A DNA stretch of 7,578 nucleotides from Oscillospiraceae bacterium. GTDB taxonomy: Bacteria; Bacillota; Clostridia; Oscillospirales; Oscillospiraceae. This document shows, in pieces, positions 1 through 6,549 of the stretch; positions within the stretch are counted from its first letter, which is position 1, and each line of letters opens with the position of its first letter. The DNA lies in contig JAHHSJ010000068.1 of the NCBI GenBank assembly GCA_020025295.1, forward strand, positions 1 to 7,578, given 5' to 3'. The notes under the pieces were generated by a model. That model saw nothing but the letters and a program-made list of their open reading frames with translations. It was not told the origin of the DNA and made no database searches. Made by a program: the position numbers and the translations under genes.

Positions 1-44
1 GCAAAAGCTTCCCGCTGTTTTCTGTTGATGATGCGCCCGGTCAT
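1..44 (-). CDS. Possible 5' end of an unidentified gene (truncated by window edge)
   Basis: Reading leftward from an ATG at 44-42, the frame stays open to the window edge and encodes about 14 residues, MTGRIINRKQREAF. A GGAG (50-47 on the minus strand) lies only two bases before the ATG, which is closer than usual. The ATG lies 22 bases after the stop of the 211-residue gene on the same strand, so it could be the second gene of a two-gene operon. The fragment is too short to recognise a family, and the frame is also open upstream, so the start is uncertain. It could be a chance ORF. Confidence 0.3.
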   Translation of the reverse strand, partial: MTGRIINRKQREAF

Positions 45-66
45 CGCTCCGGCGCTGCAAGCCGGT

Positions 67-702
67 TCAATGCTGTGAAATCCACAACATGGTCTGCATT
101 GCACAGTAATCACTCAAGTAAAACAGAAAGTCCTGATTCGGTCCCTTGCAATACTCCAAAAGTGCTTCTTTGGTATGAAACCGCTTGCAGCCATCGAGTA
201 CATCGTATTCGTCGTATTCGTCGTCATCATCACCACAATCTCCCGGCACACCCTGAACGGAATAATAGAGCAGTGCTGCAGTCAATTTGCTTCCCAACTG
301 ATCGAAGATCGCACATTCCACGCTCTCCTGAACACCGGCTACCAATTCAGCCAGCATACTGCTTTCGCTCATGTCCTCCAGGTCCTCCTCGGTTACCTTC
401 TCATCGTCGGCAACCAAATCTCGATACAAAGCAGCAATTCCAGCCCCGGTCAGAGGCTCTTGATCGAGCAATTCAGGCTCATCCTGCGGCTCCTCATAAG
501 CCACGAAACCGAACTCCTCGCACAGCTGTTGGATGGCATACGCATAGAGATGGATATAAGCCCGCTCTTTCTCATTGGAATAAGTGGTAAGTCCCGCCTT
601 GTCCAGGCAATCCCACGCAATGCTGTGAAACAAGCCCCCTTCGCTATCGCAAAATTTGCCATGAAAAATGCAGCTTACTTCTTCAAACTTCACGGTTTTC
701 AT
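67..702 (-). CDS. Hypothetical acidic, cysteine-rich protein, 211 aa
   Basis: I do not recognise the family. The ATG at 702 is chosen because it follows AGGGGG with 7 bases of spacing; an in-frame ATG nine codons upstream (729) has no comparable site. The protein has no signal peptide and no membrane segment, so it is probably cytosolic. It is strongly acidic, with many Glu/Asp around residues 68-112 and an Asp/Glu/Tyr tract at about 155-170 (DDDDEYDEYD). Nine cysteines (residues 11, 18, 32, 61, 130, 156, 172, 185, 200) are spread along it without CxxC pairs. The middle, about 85-150, looks helical. The acidic tract is encoded by a 9-base tandem repeat, so its length may vary between strains. 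It is transcribed divergently from the FNT channel gene and may precede another gene at the left edge. That the gene is real rests on the good ribosome binding site, its length and the upstream promoter; the function is unknown. Confidence 0.75.
   Translation of the reverse strand: MKTVKFEEVSCIFHGKFCDSEGGLFHSIAWDCLDKAGLTTYSNEKERAYIHLYAYAIQQLCEEFGFVAYEEPQDEPELLDQEPLTGAGIAALYRDLVADDEKVTEEDLEDMSESSMLAELVAGVQESVECAIFDQLGSKLTAALLYYSVQGVPGDCGDDDDEYDEYDVLDGCKRFHTKEALLEYCKGPNQDFLFYLSDYCAMQTMLWISQH
203..229 (+). repeat. 9-bp tandem repeat inside the 211-aa gene
   Basis: The 9-mer tcgtattcg occurs twice head to tail (203-211 and 212-220) and is followed by a degenerate third copy (221-229). On the minus strand it encodes the repeated Asp-Glu-Tyr part of the acidic tract. 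In-frame 9-base units suggest growth by replication slippage, which would change length without breaking the frame. Confidence 0.7.
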
Positions 703-725
703 ATGAATACCCCCTATCAACGGTT

Positions 726-738
726 GCATGAGCCATGC
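726..738. promoter_or_regulatory. Short palindrome in the leader of the 211-aa gene
   Basis: GCATG-AGC-CATGC is a 5-bp inverted repeat lying between the predicted promoter (760-768) and the ribosome binding site of the leftward gene. A second small palindrome, TTGA-TG-TCAA, sits at 752-761 next to the -10 box. Either could be an operator, but both are short and could be chance. Confidence 0.2.
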
Positions 739-759
739 GCATCTGTATGGATTGATGTC

Positions 760-788
760 AATATATCACATGAAAAGGCCTATAAACA
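760..788 (-). promoter_or_regulatory. Extended -10 promoter for the 211-aa gene
   Basis: On the minus strand, TATATT (765-760) is preceded by TG-A (768-766), giving an extended -10 TGnTATATT with five of six matches to TATAAT. The -35 region 17 bases further upstream (TGTTTA, 788-783) is poor, as is usual when an extended -10 is used. Transcription would start near 753, about 50 bases before the start codon. Confidence 0.4.
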
Positions 789-919
789 GGACTTATGCTT
801 GCTTCTATCCAACCATCTTACGGATGATACCGCATGGATGATGCGAAGCGTCCCTGCAATCCACATTCGCTTTCTCCTGTCCCTCTCCATATCCCGTTTT
901 TTCCTTGAAAGCACTGGAA

Positions 920-952
920 TAAATTGCTTTTTCGACAAATTTAGTTTATACT
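920..952 (+). promoter_or_regulatory. Promoter for the FNT channel gene
   Basis: TTGCTT (924-929) and TATACT (947-952) are separated by 17 bases, a sigma-A-like arrangement with a good -10 and a weak -35. An inverted repeat TAAATT/AATTTA (920-925 and 938-943) overlaps the -35 box and spacer and could be an operator. It does not match the FNR or Rex consensus. The start would fall near 959, leaving a leader of about 60 bases. Confidence 0.45.
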
Positions 953-959
953 AAGAAAG

Positions 960-989
960 TTCTGTCTTGGCATCCTTTCCAACACAGAA
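960..989 (+). promoter_or_regulatory. 5' leader hairpin of the FNT mRNA
   Basis: Bases 960-965 (ttctgt) pair with 984-989, and 967-970 (ttgg) pair with 979-982, separated by a single C/C mismatch and closed by an 8-base loop. If transcription starts near 959, this hairpin forms at the very 5' end of the mRNA, where stems often protect against decay. It is not followed by a U tract, so it is not a terminator. Confidence 0.4.
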
Positions 990-1019
990 GAAAAAACAAC
1001 AAGAATTGCGAGGGACATT

Positions 1020-1802
1020 ATGTTAGCACCAAATGAAATTGCCGCCGGCTTCGTTTCGGTTGGAATCAAAAAGACCTCCACCCCCAGTTTGAAACTCTTC
1101 TTACTCGGCATCTTCGCCGGCGTCTTTATTGCTCTGGCCGGCGCAGGCTCTGCCATTGCATCCGCCACCATTCCCGATCCCTCTCTGGGCCGGTTTGTGA
1201 ACGCACTGGTGTTCCCCGCAGGTCTGGTGATGGTGCTGCTGGCCGGCAGCGAGCTCTTTACCGGCAACAGCCTGATCCTGATTTCCGTTCTGGAGAAAAA
1301 GGTCACCTTCGCCGCCATGCTGAGAAACTGGTTTTTTGTGTATCTGGGCAATTTCATCGGCTCTATGCTCATCGCTCTGGCTTTCGTTTACAGCCATGTC
1401 CCCGATCTCTTCGGCGGCTCTTTGACCGACACTTTAGTGGCCTGCGCAGTCAACAAAACCAGCCTTTCCTTGGGGGACGCATTCCTCCGGGGCATTCTGT
1501 GCAACATTCTGGTCTGCATCGCAGTCTGGGTGGCCAGCGCCGAAACCAGCGCCCACGGCAAGATCATCTCCCTGTTCCTCCCCATCGTGATCTTTGTTTT
1601 ATGCGGATTTGAGCACTGCGTTGCCAATATGTTCTCCATCCCCGCCGGACTGCTCTGTGTGGCAGAATACGGTCTCAATGCAGAAACCCTTTCTTGGGGC
1701 GGTATGTTCCTCAACAATCTGCTTCCTGTGACTCTGGGCAATATTCTGGGCGGCTGTCTGGTGAGCCTCGGATACTGGGAAGTCTACCTTCACAATAAAT
1801 AA
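1020..1802 (+). CDS. Formate/nitrite transporter (FNT) family channel
   Basis: This is a 260-residue integral membrane protein of the FNT family (FocA/NirC/hydrosulfide channels), which form homopentamers with one pore per subunit and move small monovalent anions such as formate, nitrite or HS-. About six membrane segments are visible at roughly 26-47, 59-88, 101-125, 152-174, 182-212 and 228-252. Family hallmarks are the broken-helix motif GSELFTGN (76-83), the RGILCN...AVW segment (157-170), and GFEHCVANMF (196-205), whose His199 corresponds to the conserved central pore histidine (His209 of E. coli FocA). Length is normal for the family. The ATG follows GAGGG (1010-1014) with 5 bases of spacing. 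No pyruvate formate-lyase, nitrite reductase or sulfite reductase gene is adjacent, so the ion cannot be assigned from context. In a fermenting anaerobe formate export is the simplest guess, but this is inference. The gene ends 10 bases before a strong terminator. Confidence 0.93.
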   Translation: MLAPNEIAAGFVSVGIKKTSTPSLKLFLLGIFAGVFIALAGAGSAIASATIPDPSLGRFVNALVFPAGLVMVLLAGSELFTGNSLILISVLEKKVTFAAMLRNWFFVYLGNFIGSMLIALAFVYSHVPDLFGGSLTDTLVACAVNKTSLSLGDAFLRGILCNILVCIAVWVASAETSAHGKIISLFLPIVIFVLCGFEHCVANMFSIPAGLLCVAEYGLNAETLSWGGMFLNNLLPVTLGNILGGCLVSLGYWEVYLHNK

Positions 1803-1812
1803 ACACATGAAC

Positions 1813-1841
1813 AAGGCCCACAGGAGTATCCTGTGGGCCTT
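1813..1841. terminator. Bidirectional terminator between convergent genes
   Basis: A perfect 13-bp stem (1813-1825 with 1829-1841, aaggcccacagga) closes on a 3-base loop. On the plus strand it is followed by a T-rich stretch (1841-1857) and ends the FNT gene. On the minus strand it lies 4 bases after the stop of the surface-protein gene, with a weaker T-rich tail. One element probably serves both converging transcripts. Confidence 0.85.
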
Positions 1842-1845
1842 ACTC

Positions 1846-4800
1846 TTATTTTTTCTTACTGTGGAGCCAAACTCCAACACCACAAGCGACTACAATCACG
1901 CACAGCAGCATCGTCACCCCCACGATGACAGGAGCGGACCGATTGGCATTTTTTGTTTCCGGCACCTTCTGATGCTCGGTTTCTTCTGCTTTGTCCACCG
2001 GTTCCTTGCTCTGCTCCGCACTCGGCTCGGCGTTTTGTTCCACAGCCGTCTGCGTATTTCCAGAAAGCGTTTCGCTCTCGGTTTCACGCTGGGCTGCAGG
2101 CGCAGAACCATCTGCTTTCTCTGCCTGAACAGGCTTCGGCTCTACATTCGGAGCCGGTGCTGCCGGAGCATTGGATTCCGGCTTTTGCGGCAGCTGCGGT
2201 TCCAAGTCGGCAGGTCCTTCCGGTTCCGGCTCCCAAGGCTCCTGCGGCTGTACCGGCGTTTCCGGCTCTGCCTCAGGCGGAAGTTCCGGTTCCGGCTCCG
2301 GTATCACCACCGTTGCGATATTGGATACCGTGACAGGGTAATCCACCACTTTTCCGCTGCTAAGCAACCGAATCTTAAATACAAATGTTCCGTTTTCCCG
2401 GAAGGTATAGCTGTCAGCGCCACCGTTATTCACGATCTGGTGTGCGCTGGGATCGATTGTGACTCGCACTTGAACCGGACCATAAGTTTCTTCCTGCGTG
2501 GAATACACGGTTTGCACCTGATCTTTGGATGCATCCATCCATCCAACGGTTGCAATCACCTTTCCGGTATGTCCCGCTTCGTCCCGCACCTCAAATGCAA
2601 AACTGCCATTCTTCTCAAAGACGAATTCGTTTTTGCCTCCGTTATTCACAACCGTAAAGGACTCACCATCTCTGTCCGCTTTCAGCACCGCTTTCACTGC
2701 TTCACCGGTCCACTGCGTTTCGGAGTACTCCACATGAACCGCAGGGGCAAGCGAATCAATGTAATCGACGGTGGCGGTCACTTTTCCGGTATTTCCATAG
2801 GAATCCGCCAGTTCAAAGGTAAATGTCCCATTTTTCGTAAAGGTGTAGACAGGCATTTGGTCGTTGTTGGAAACATAGACATCATCAAATTCAAATCCAT
2901 CAACGGTGGCCGTCACATGGTTATAGGTATGCTTTGTTTCAGAATAAGTGATGGTGCCTGTCAATTCTGCTTTACGAATCCAATCCACTTGTGCCAGCAC
3001 TTCATAGTGGTTGTCATATTGATCCTTGTACCGGAATGGGTGGATTCCGTTTTCCGTAAAGGTATAGGTTCTTTCTCCCTCAAGCATCTCATACCCATCC
3101 GGCAGTTCAATGCTGGCCACAACATCCTGATTGGTGTGATTGGTGTTTGAATACGACACTTCCGCCAACGGCAGATCGTCTTTGCTCCGATCTTCATAGA
3201 AATTCAGCATTCTTCCGCTGAAGTACCGATTCTCTTCCGCAGCACTATTGCCCCAAGAGTTCAGTCCCTGAACCATCAAATACTTGGCTTGGTGCTCCGA
3301 GTTGAGGAGAATGGTTTTCATGTCCTCTGTATTCTTCAGAGAAGCGCTGCCGACTTCCTCCCAATTCTTCTTATCCAGACTGATATAGATTTTAACATCT
3401 CTCCATCTTCCGTTGGGAGAATGGGGGAAGTATTCCAGTGCGGAAAGGAAGCGAGGCTCATCAAACTCCACGATATATTCCATTTTATCAATCAGATGAT
3501 AAGCGGAATGCCAGCGTGTATCCATATTTCCGTCAATCAGGTTGCGTCCGGCTTGATCGCCATTATTCTGCTGAGAGGAGCAGGAAACCATCTTGACGTG
3601 TTTCAGCGGCAAATAGGTCTTTTCGGGGGTGTCCGCATTGGCCGAGAATGTATATGTGTCAATCTCGCTTTTCAGGGTGCATCCATGATTTGCATAACGG
3701 AGTGCAACTTCCTGATCTCCCGAAAAACGCAGTTCCGCATCCAGCCCCGGAATGTACTCGTGCCAGGCAGCTCCACCATCTTGGCTGAATTCCAGATTTT
3801 GGGTGGCTCCCACAAACAAGTTTTCATAGTCGTTCAGTCGAACGCCATTGTCTTTCGGACGCTTGGGAGAGACCAGATCAATGGTGTAACTGTTTTTCAC
3901 ACCGACCAGGCCAACCTGAATGTCATTCTCCGCCGTCAATTGCGCCAGCTGTTCGTCGGTCAGCTGAATTTCATGTTCCGGCGTCACGATCCATTCCTTG
4001 CCGCCATCAATGCTGTACTTCACCCGTACGCTGGACTCATCATACATCTCATTGAGTACGATCTTCCCGGCCTTTTCCCCGTCAAAGGAGAAGCTTGCCA
4101 GATAAGAAGTGTTAATATTCAGCAGCTCGTTTGCCAGAAGTTTCCAGATGTCCGGCTGTCGGCTGTCGTTCAATGTAGCATTTTGGGCCGTTTTCAAGGC
4201 GTCCAGACGCAGCAGTTCAAATTCAGCCAAATCATGCACATCGGTGACCTTGGCTTTCACCGGGTTCAGCAAATCATCCATCGGTCTGGGATAGTAGGTC
4301 AGTGCATCCATGATTTCCTGACCGTAGTTCAGGTAATCCTTACTGGTCAGCGCTGTATCCGCCAATTTGACCGTGGTCAAACCATCCCATGCATCCAGAT
4401 TGAATGATTCAAATTCAATTGCCTTCCGGTACAACTGCTCTTTCGTCTGCTGGTCCTGATAGCTATTGGCCAGCAGGACGCACTGGTTGGCTTTTACATA
4501 ATTGTCGAAGTCTTCCACAGCATCATATGCCATAACTGCGTACACGCCTCTGAAGCGCTGTGCCATCGCATACTCAGAGGTGCCCCATCCCAGCATATAA
4601 TCTCCCCGTTCGCTGTTGAACTTCGTCCAGCCGGAAACATCATTTTGCAGCGTCCAGATGTACCGGTTCTGGGCAGGAGCATACTGCCATGTCAAGGTTG
4701 CAGCATGGCCGGGCTGGCCCACCACAGTAGAAGGTCGACCGAACACTTCCGCCAAGTTTGCGTAGGTCTTTGCCAAGCCTCCGCACACGGCGCCTTCTTC

Positions 4801-6213
4801 AAATACGATCCACAACCGTCTGATGTCCTTTCCATAGTCATCAAAGTAGTCTTCAAAATCATATTTGTCATTCCACATCTTCCGGTTGCTTTCCGCATAA
4901 TATCTGGGATCGTGGTATTGGAAGGTGTTCTTGTATTCAATGTATGTATAGGCATCCAAGAAGTTTTTCTGATTGGCTCTTGCCTGAAACGCGTAATTTG
5001 CCAGCCAGAAAAACTCGTCATCATTCATGCGTGCATCCACAACCCAGCGCATCATGGGAACCTTCAATGCCCGGAACTGGCTGCCGGACCACTTATTGTG
5101 TGCTTCCCCCTGCCCTGCATCATCCATGATCCCACCGGGCTCCGAAAGCGTGATGTAGGTTTCAAACCGCTTCACAGGATCGCTGCCCTTGTTGGGCTCC
5201 ATCCAAAAGCAAACATTACTGGGGTAGTTAAACGCACTGGCAATGCTGACTGCCAATCTCAAATAGAAATTATCTTCACTGGGATCTTTCAGCAGATCTT
5301 TGTGCTTATTATAGATCTGACAAAAGGCCACCATTCCTTTATAGGGGCTTGTCCCACCCATTTTGCTCAGGGGACCGCCTTCTATAAAGTATGCCAGTGC
5401 CTGCTCATCGTTACGCAGGAACTCAATCGCCTCTCGATAGTCCACATGATTGTAAAGTCGCTTTAATGCGCCGTATCCGATGCGATTGACAAATTCTCTT
5501 TCGTAAATTGTGTGAATATTCCGGCTCAGATTTTCTTCGACCGACATTCCGGACAAAATGGCGTCATATTCTTCCACCGTATGAAAGGGAACATTGTTTT
5601 CCACACTCGGGTCGTAATCCGGTTTCATGAGTCTGGCGTCTGCATACACAGCATGGTCGTGGCCTTTCTGACCAAGGTCATCTGCGTACAGCTTCAGGAA
5701 TTTCTTTCCTGTGACCATGACATCCACAAAAACGGCATCGCTGTTTCCTTTCAGGGGGCCTGTCTGCTCCAAATCCTGCCAGTGCTCGCCATCATCCGAA
5801 ACAGAAATCGTAAATTTGACGCCGTTTCCGTTGTTTTTCACCCGGGCATCCACGCCCACATAGGCAATGAATCTCGATTGAACCTCGGAATATGCGCTGA
5901 TATCATACACAACGCATGATTTCGCATGGGCACATACTCCCGCCTCAAAGGAAACGGTTTCCCCTTCCACATTCAATTGGATTCCCGGGTCGCTGTTGCT
6001 GTTATCCAAGAGAATCGTTTCATATCCCACATAGGATTGCTCTTCCAGATACGGTATCTCGGATAGATAGTAAAAGTTTCTGTCTCCGGAAGCACGGACG
6101 GTTGCCTGCTCGGGTTCTTCCGCCCAAGCGGTCATCGCTGTGCCAAAGGCAGACAGTGCCATGGCTGCAAGCAGGCAGCCTGTGATGATTTTTTTGATAT
6201 ATTTTTCTCTCAT
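1846..6213 (-). CDS. Giant multi-modular surface protein: NPCBM, transglutaminase-like core, F5/8C, Ig-like repeats, C-terminal anchor
   Basis: This is a 1455-residue secreted, membrane-anchored protein. A signal peptide covers residues 1-31 (likely cut after AWA). Residues about 45-196 resemble an NPCBM/NEW2 carbohydrate-binding module (AGVCAHAKS, SVSDDGEHWQ, YADARL). Residues about 205-560 end in a transglutaminase-like core: Cys477 in GAVCGGLAKTYANLA, His503 in GQPGHAA and Asp525 in LQNDVSGW. Residues 560-710 look helical, with a TPR-like unit at about 590-618. Two beta modules follow (about 715-785 and 790-858), each with an Asp-box-like SxDGGxxW (734-741, 810-817). An F5/8 type C domain spans about 866-1008 (NLIDGNMDTRWH). 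Four Ig-like repeats of about 70 residues span 1014-1300, a Pro/Glu-rich stalk 1303-1425 and a membrane helix 1427-1450, then HSKKK. The ATG follows AAAGGA with 7 bases of spacing. The modules suggest binding of glycans or glycoproteins outside the cell. Whether the Cys/His/Asp core is an active protease, amidase or transglutaminase is unknown. Confidence 0.92.
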   Translation of the reverse strand: MREKYIKKIITGCLLAAMALSAFGTAMTAWAEEPEQATVRASGDRNFYYLSEIPYLEEQSYVGYETILLDNSNSDPGIQLNVEGETVSFEAGVCAHAKSCVVYDISAYSEVQSRFIAYVGVDARVKNNGNGVKFTISVSDDGEHWQDLEQTGPLKGNSDAVFVDVMVTGKKFLKLYADDLGQKGHDHAVYADARLMKPDYDPSVENNVPFHTVEEYDAILSGMSVEENLSRNIHTIYEREFVNRIGYGALKRLYNHVDYREAIEFLRNDEQALAYFIEGGPLSKMGGTSPYKGMVAFCQIYNKHKDLLKDPSEDNFYLRLAVSIASAFNYPSNVCFWMEPNKGSDPVKRFETYITLSEPGGIMDDAGQGEAHNKWSGSQFRALKVPMMRWVVDARMNDDEFFWLANYAFQARANQKNFLDAYTYIEYKNTFQYHDPRYYAESNRKMWNDKYDFEDYFDDYGKDIRRLWIVFEEGAVCGGLAKTYANLAEVFGRPSTVVGQPGHAATLTWQYAPAQNRYIWTLQNDVSGWTKFNSERGDYMLGWGTSEYAMAQRFRGVYAVMAYDAVEDFDNYVKANQCVLLANSYQDQQTKEQLYRKAIEFESFNLDAWDGLTTVKLADTALTSKDYLNYGQEIMDALTYYPRPMDDLLNPVKAKVTDVHDLAEFELLRLDALKTAQNATLNDSRQPDIWKLLANELLNINTSYLASFSFDGEKAGKIVLNEMYDESSVRVKYSIDGGKEWIVTPEHEIQLTDEQLAQLTAENDIQVGLVGVKNSYTIDLVSPKRPKDNGVRLNDYENLFVGATQNLEFSQDGGAAWHEYIPGLDAELRFSGDQEVALRYANHGCTLKSEIDTYTFSANADTPEKTYLPLKHVKMVSCSSQQNNGDQAGRNLIDGNMDTRWHSAYHLIDKMEYIVEFDEPRFLSALEYFPHSPNGRWRDVKIYISLDKKNWEEVGSASLKNTEDMKTILLNSEHQAKYLMVQGLNSWGNSAAEENRYFSGRMLNFYEDRSKDDLPLAEVSYSNTNHTNQDVVASIELPDGYEMLEGERTYTFTENGIHPFRYKDQYDNHYEVLAQVDWIRKAELTGTITYSETKHTYNHVTATVDGFEFDDVYVSNNDQMPVYTFTKNGTFTFELADSYGNTGKVTATVDYIDSLAPAVHVEYSETQWTGEAVKAVLKADRDGESFTVVNNGGKNEFVFEKNGSFAFEVRDEAGHTGKVIATVGWMDASKDQVQTVYSTQEETYGPVQVRVTIDPSAHQIVNNGGADSYTFRENGTFVFKIRLLSSGKVVDYPVTVSNIATVVIPEPEPELPPEAEPETPVQPQEPWEPEPEGPADLEPQLPQKPESNAPAAPAPNVEPKPVQAEKADGSAPAAQRETESETLSGNTQTAVEQNAEPSAEQSKEPVDKAEETEHQKVPETKNANRSAPVIVGVTMLLCVIVVACGVGVWLHSKKK
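2218..2299 (-). repeat. 16-bp direct repeat in the Pro/Glu-rich stalk
   Basis: The 16-mer ttccggttccggctcc (plus-strand reading) occurs at 2218-2233 and again at 2284-2299, 66 bases (22 codons) apart and in frame. It encodes the repeated Pro-Glu pairs of the stalk (residues about 1305-1310 and 1327-1332). The stalk may therefore expand or contract by recombination or slippage. Confidence 0.6.
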
Positions 6214-6239
6214 AAAACAGTCCTTTCTTTTTTTCTTTA

Positions 6240-6268
6240 CTTATACGATAGAATCCCATAATTTTCAA
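6240..6268 (-). promoter_or_regulatory. Promoter of the surface-protein gene
   Basis: On the minus strand TTGAAA (6268-6263) and TATAAG (6245-6240) are separated by exactly 17 bases, with five of six matches to the consensus in the -10 box and four of six in the -35 box. The start would be near 6233, about 20 bases before the ATG, leaving just room for the AAAGGA ribosome binding site at 6226-6221. This is the best -35/-10 pair in the spacer. Confidence 0.7.
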
Positions 6269-6282
6269 GACATTTTTTCATA

Positions 6283-6319
6283 ATCGGGTTCCTTTTTTGA
6301 AAAATTTTCTATACCCGAT
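6283..6319. promoter_or_regulatory. Inverted repeat upstream of the surface-protein promoter
   Basis: ATCGGGT (6283-6289) and ACCCGAT (6313-6319) are perfect 7-bp inverted copies with centres 30 bases apart, around an AT-rich core containing T6GA4 runs. The repeat starts 15 bases upstream of the leftward -35 box and overlaps a possible rightward promoter (6297-6324). Spaced half-sites on an A/T-rich core are consistent with a binding site for a dimeric regulator, but the assignment is inference. Confidence 0.3.
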
Positions 6320-6403
6320 ACATTTGGATGCTCGCCGCAGAACCACAATCTGTTATGACGCCCTGCAAGCCCTGCAAACCGCTTCCGAAGCGGAATTCTT
6401 TTT
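6297..6403 (+). ncRNA. Candidate small RNA: plus-strand promoter to terminator unit in the spacer
   Basis: The 336-base spacer 6214-6549 holds no convincing gene. On its plus strand, TTGAAA (6297-6302) lies 16 bases before TACATT (6319-6324), four of six matches in each box. A hairpin of ccgctt/aagcgg (6379-6384 with 6388-6393, loop ccg) is followed by AATTCTTTTT (6394-6403), which looks like an intrinsic terminator. A transcript of roughly 70 bases from about 6331 to 6403 would include a tandem 9-mer (gccctgcaa, 6360-6377). It matches no RNA family I recognise. The stem is short and the -10 is weak, so this is tentative. The rest of the spacer, 6404-6495, shows nothing clear. Confidence 0.25.
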
Positions 6404-6495
6404 GCAAGAAACCGACCGCACCCGCAGGAAAACCCTAGAGGTGCTGCCTTGCCCGCTGTTGGTTTCTCTCCCCGGCGAAACACTGTCCCTGACGG

Positions 6496-6532
6496 AAAAA
6501 CCGCTCCATGCAGCATGCGTGGGGCGGTTTTT
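6496..6532 (-). terminator. Terminator of the DUF4300 lipoprotein gene
   Basis: A 16-bp stem pairs 6496-6511 with 6517-6532 (aaaaaccgc against gcggttttt, then seven more pairs including two G-U) around a 5-base loop. It begins 17 bases after the stop codon at 6550. Read on the minus strand, the stem ends in GCGGTTTTT, the expected U tract. The arrangement is symmetric and could also stop plus-strand transcription. Confidence 0.8.
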
Positions 6533-6549
6533 GCAATGGTCCAATGAAC

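Noticed and set aside
75..954. Plus-strand open frames of 171 and 259 codons opposite the 211-residue gene
   Set aside because: They lack ribosome binding sites and their composition follows from reading the acidic gene backwards; the 259-codon frame also runs through the divergent promoter region.
703..1019. A riboswitch in the FNT leader
   Set aside because: The leader is only about 60 bases with one simple hairpin and no terminator or conserved aptamer core that I recognise.
2520..3174. Repeated short motifs (cttttccggtat and similar) that might suggest a CRISPR or mobile repeat
   Set aside because: They are the in-frame coding copies of the TGKVTATV-type strand in the Ig-like repeats, at domain-length spacing and diverged.
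1807..5919. Long plus-strand open frames of up to 447 codons across the surface-protein gene
   Set aside because: They are antisense to a gene with clear domains, start within its coding sequence without ribosome binding sites, and give Arg/His/Cys-rich or patternless translations typical of the complementary strand.
6265..6516. An 83-codon minus-strand open frame and a 92-codon plus-strand one (6297-6575) in the spacer
   Set aside because: Neither has a good ribosome binding site, both run through terminator hairpins, and the translations are Arg/Gly/Pro-rich without family features.
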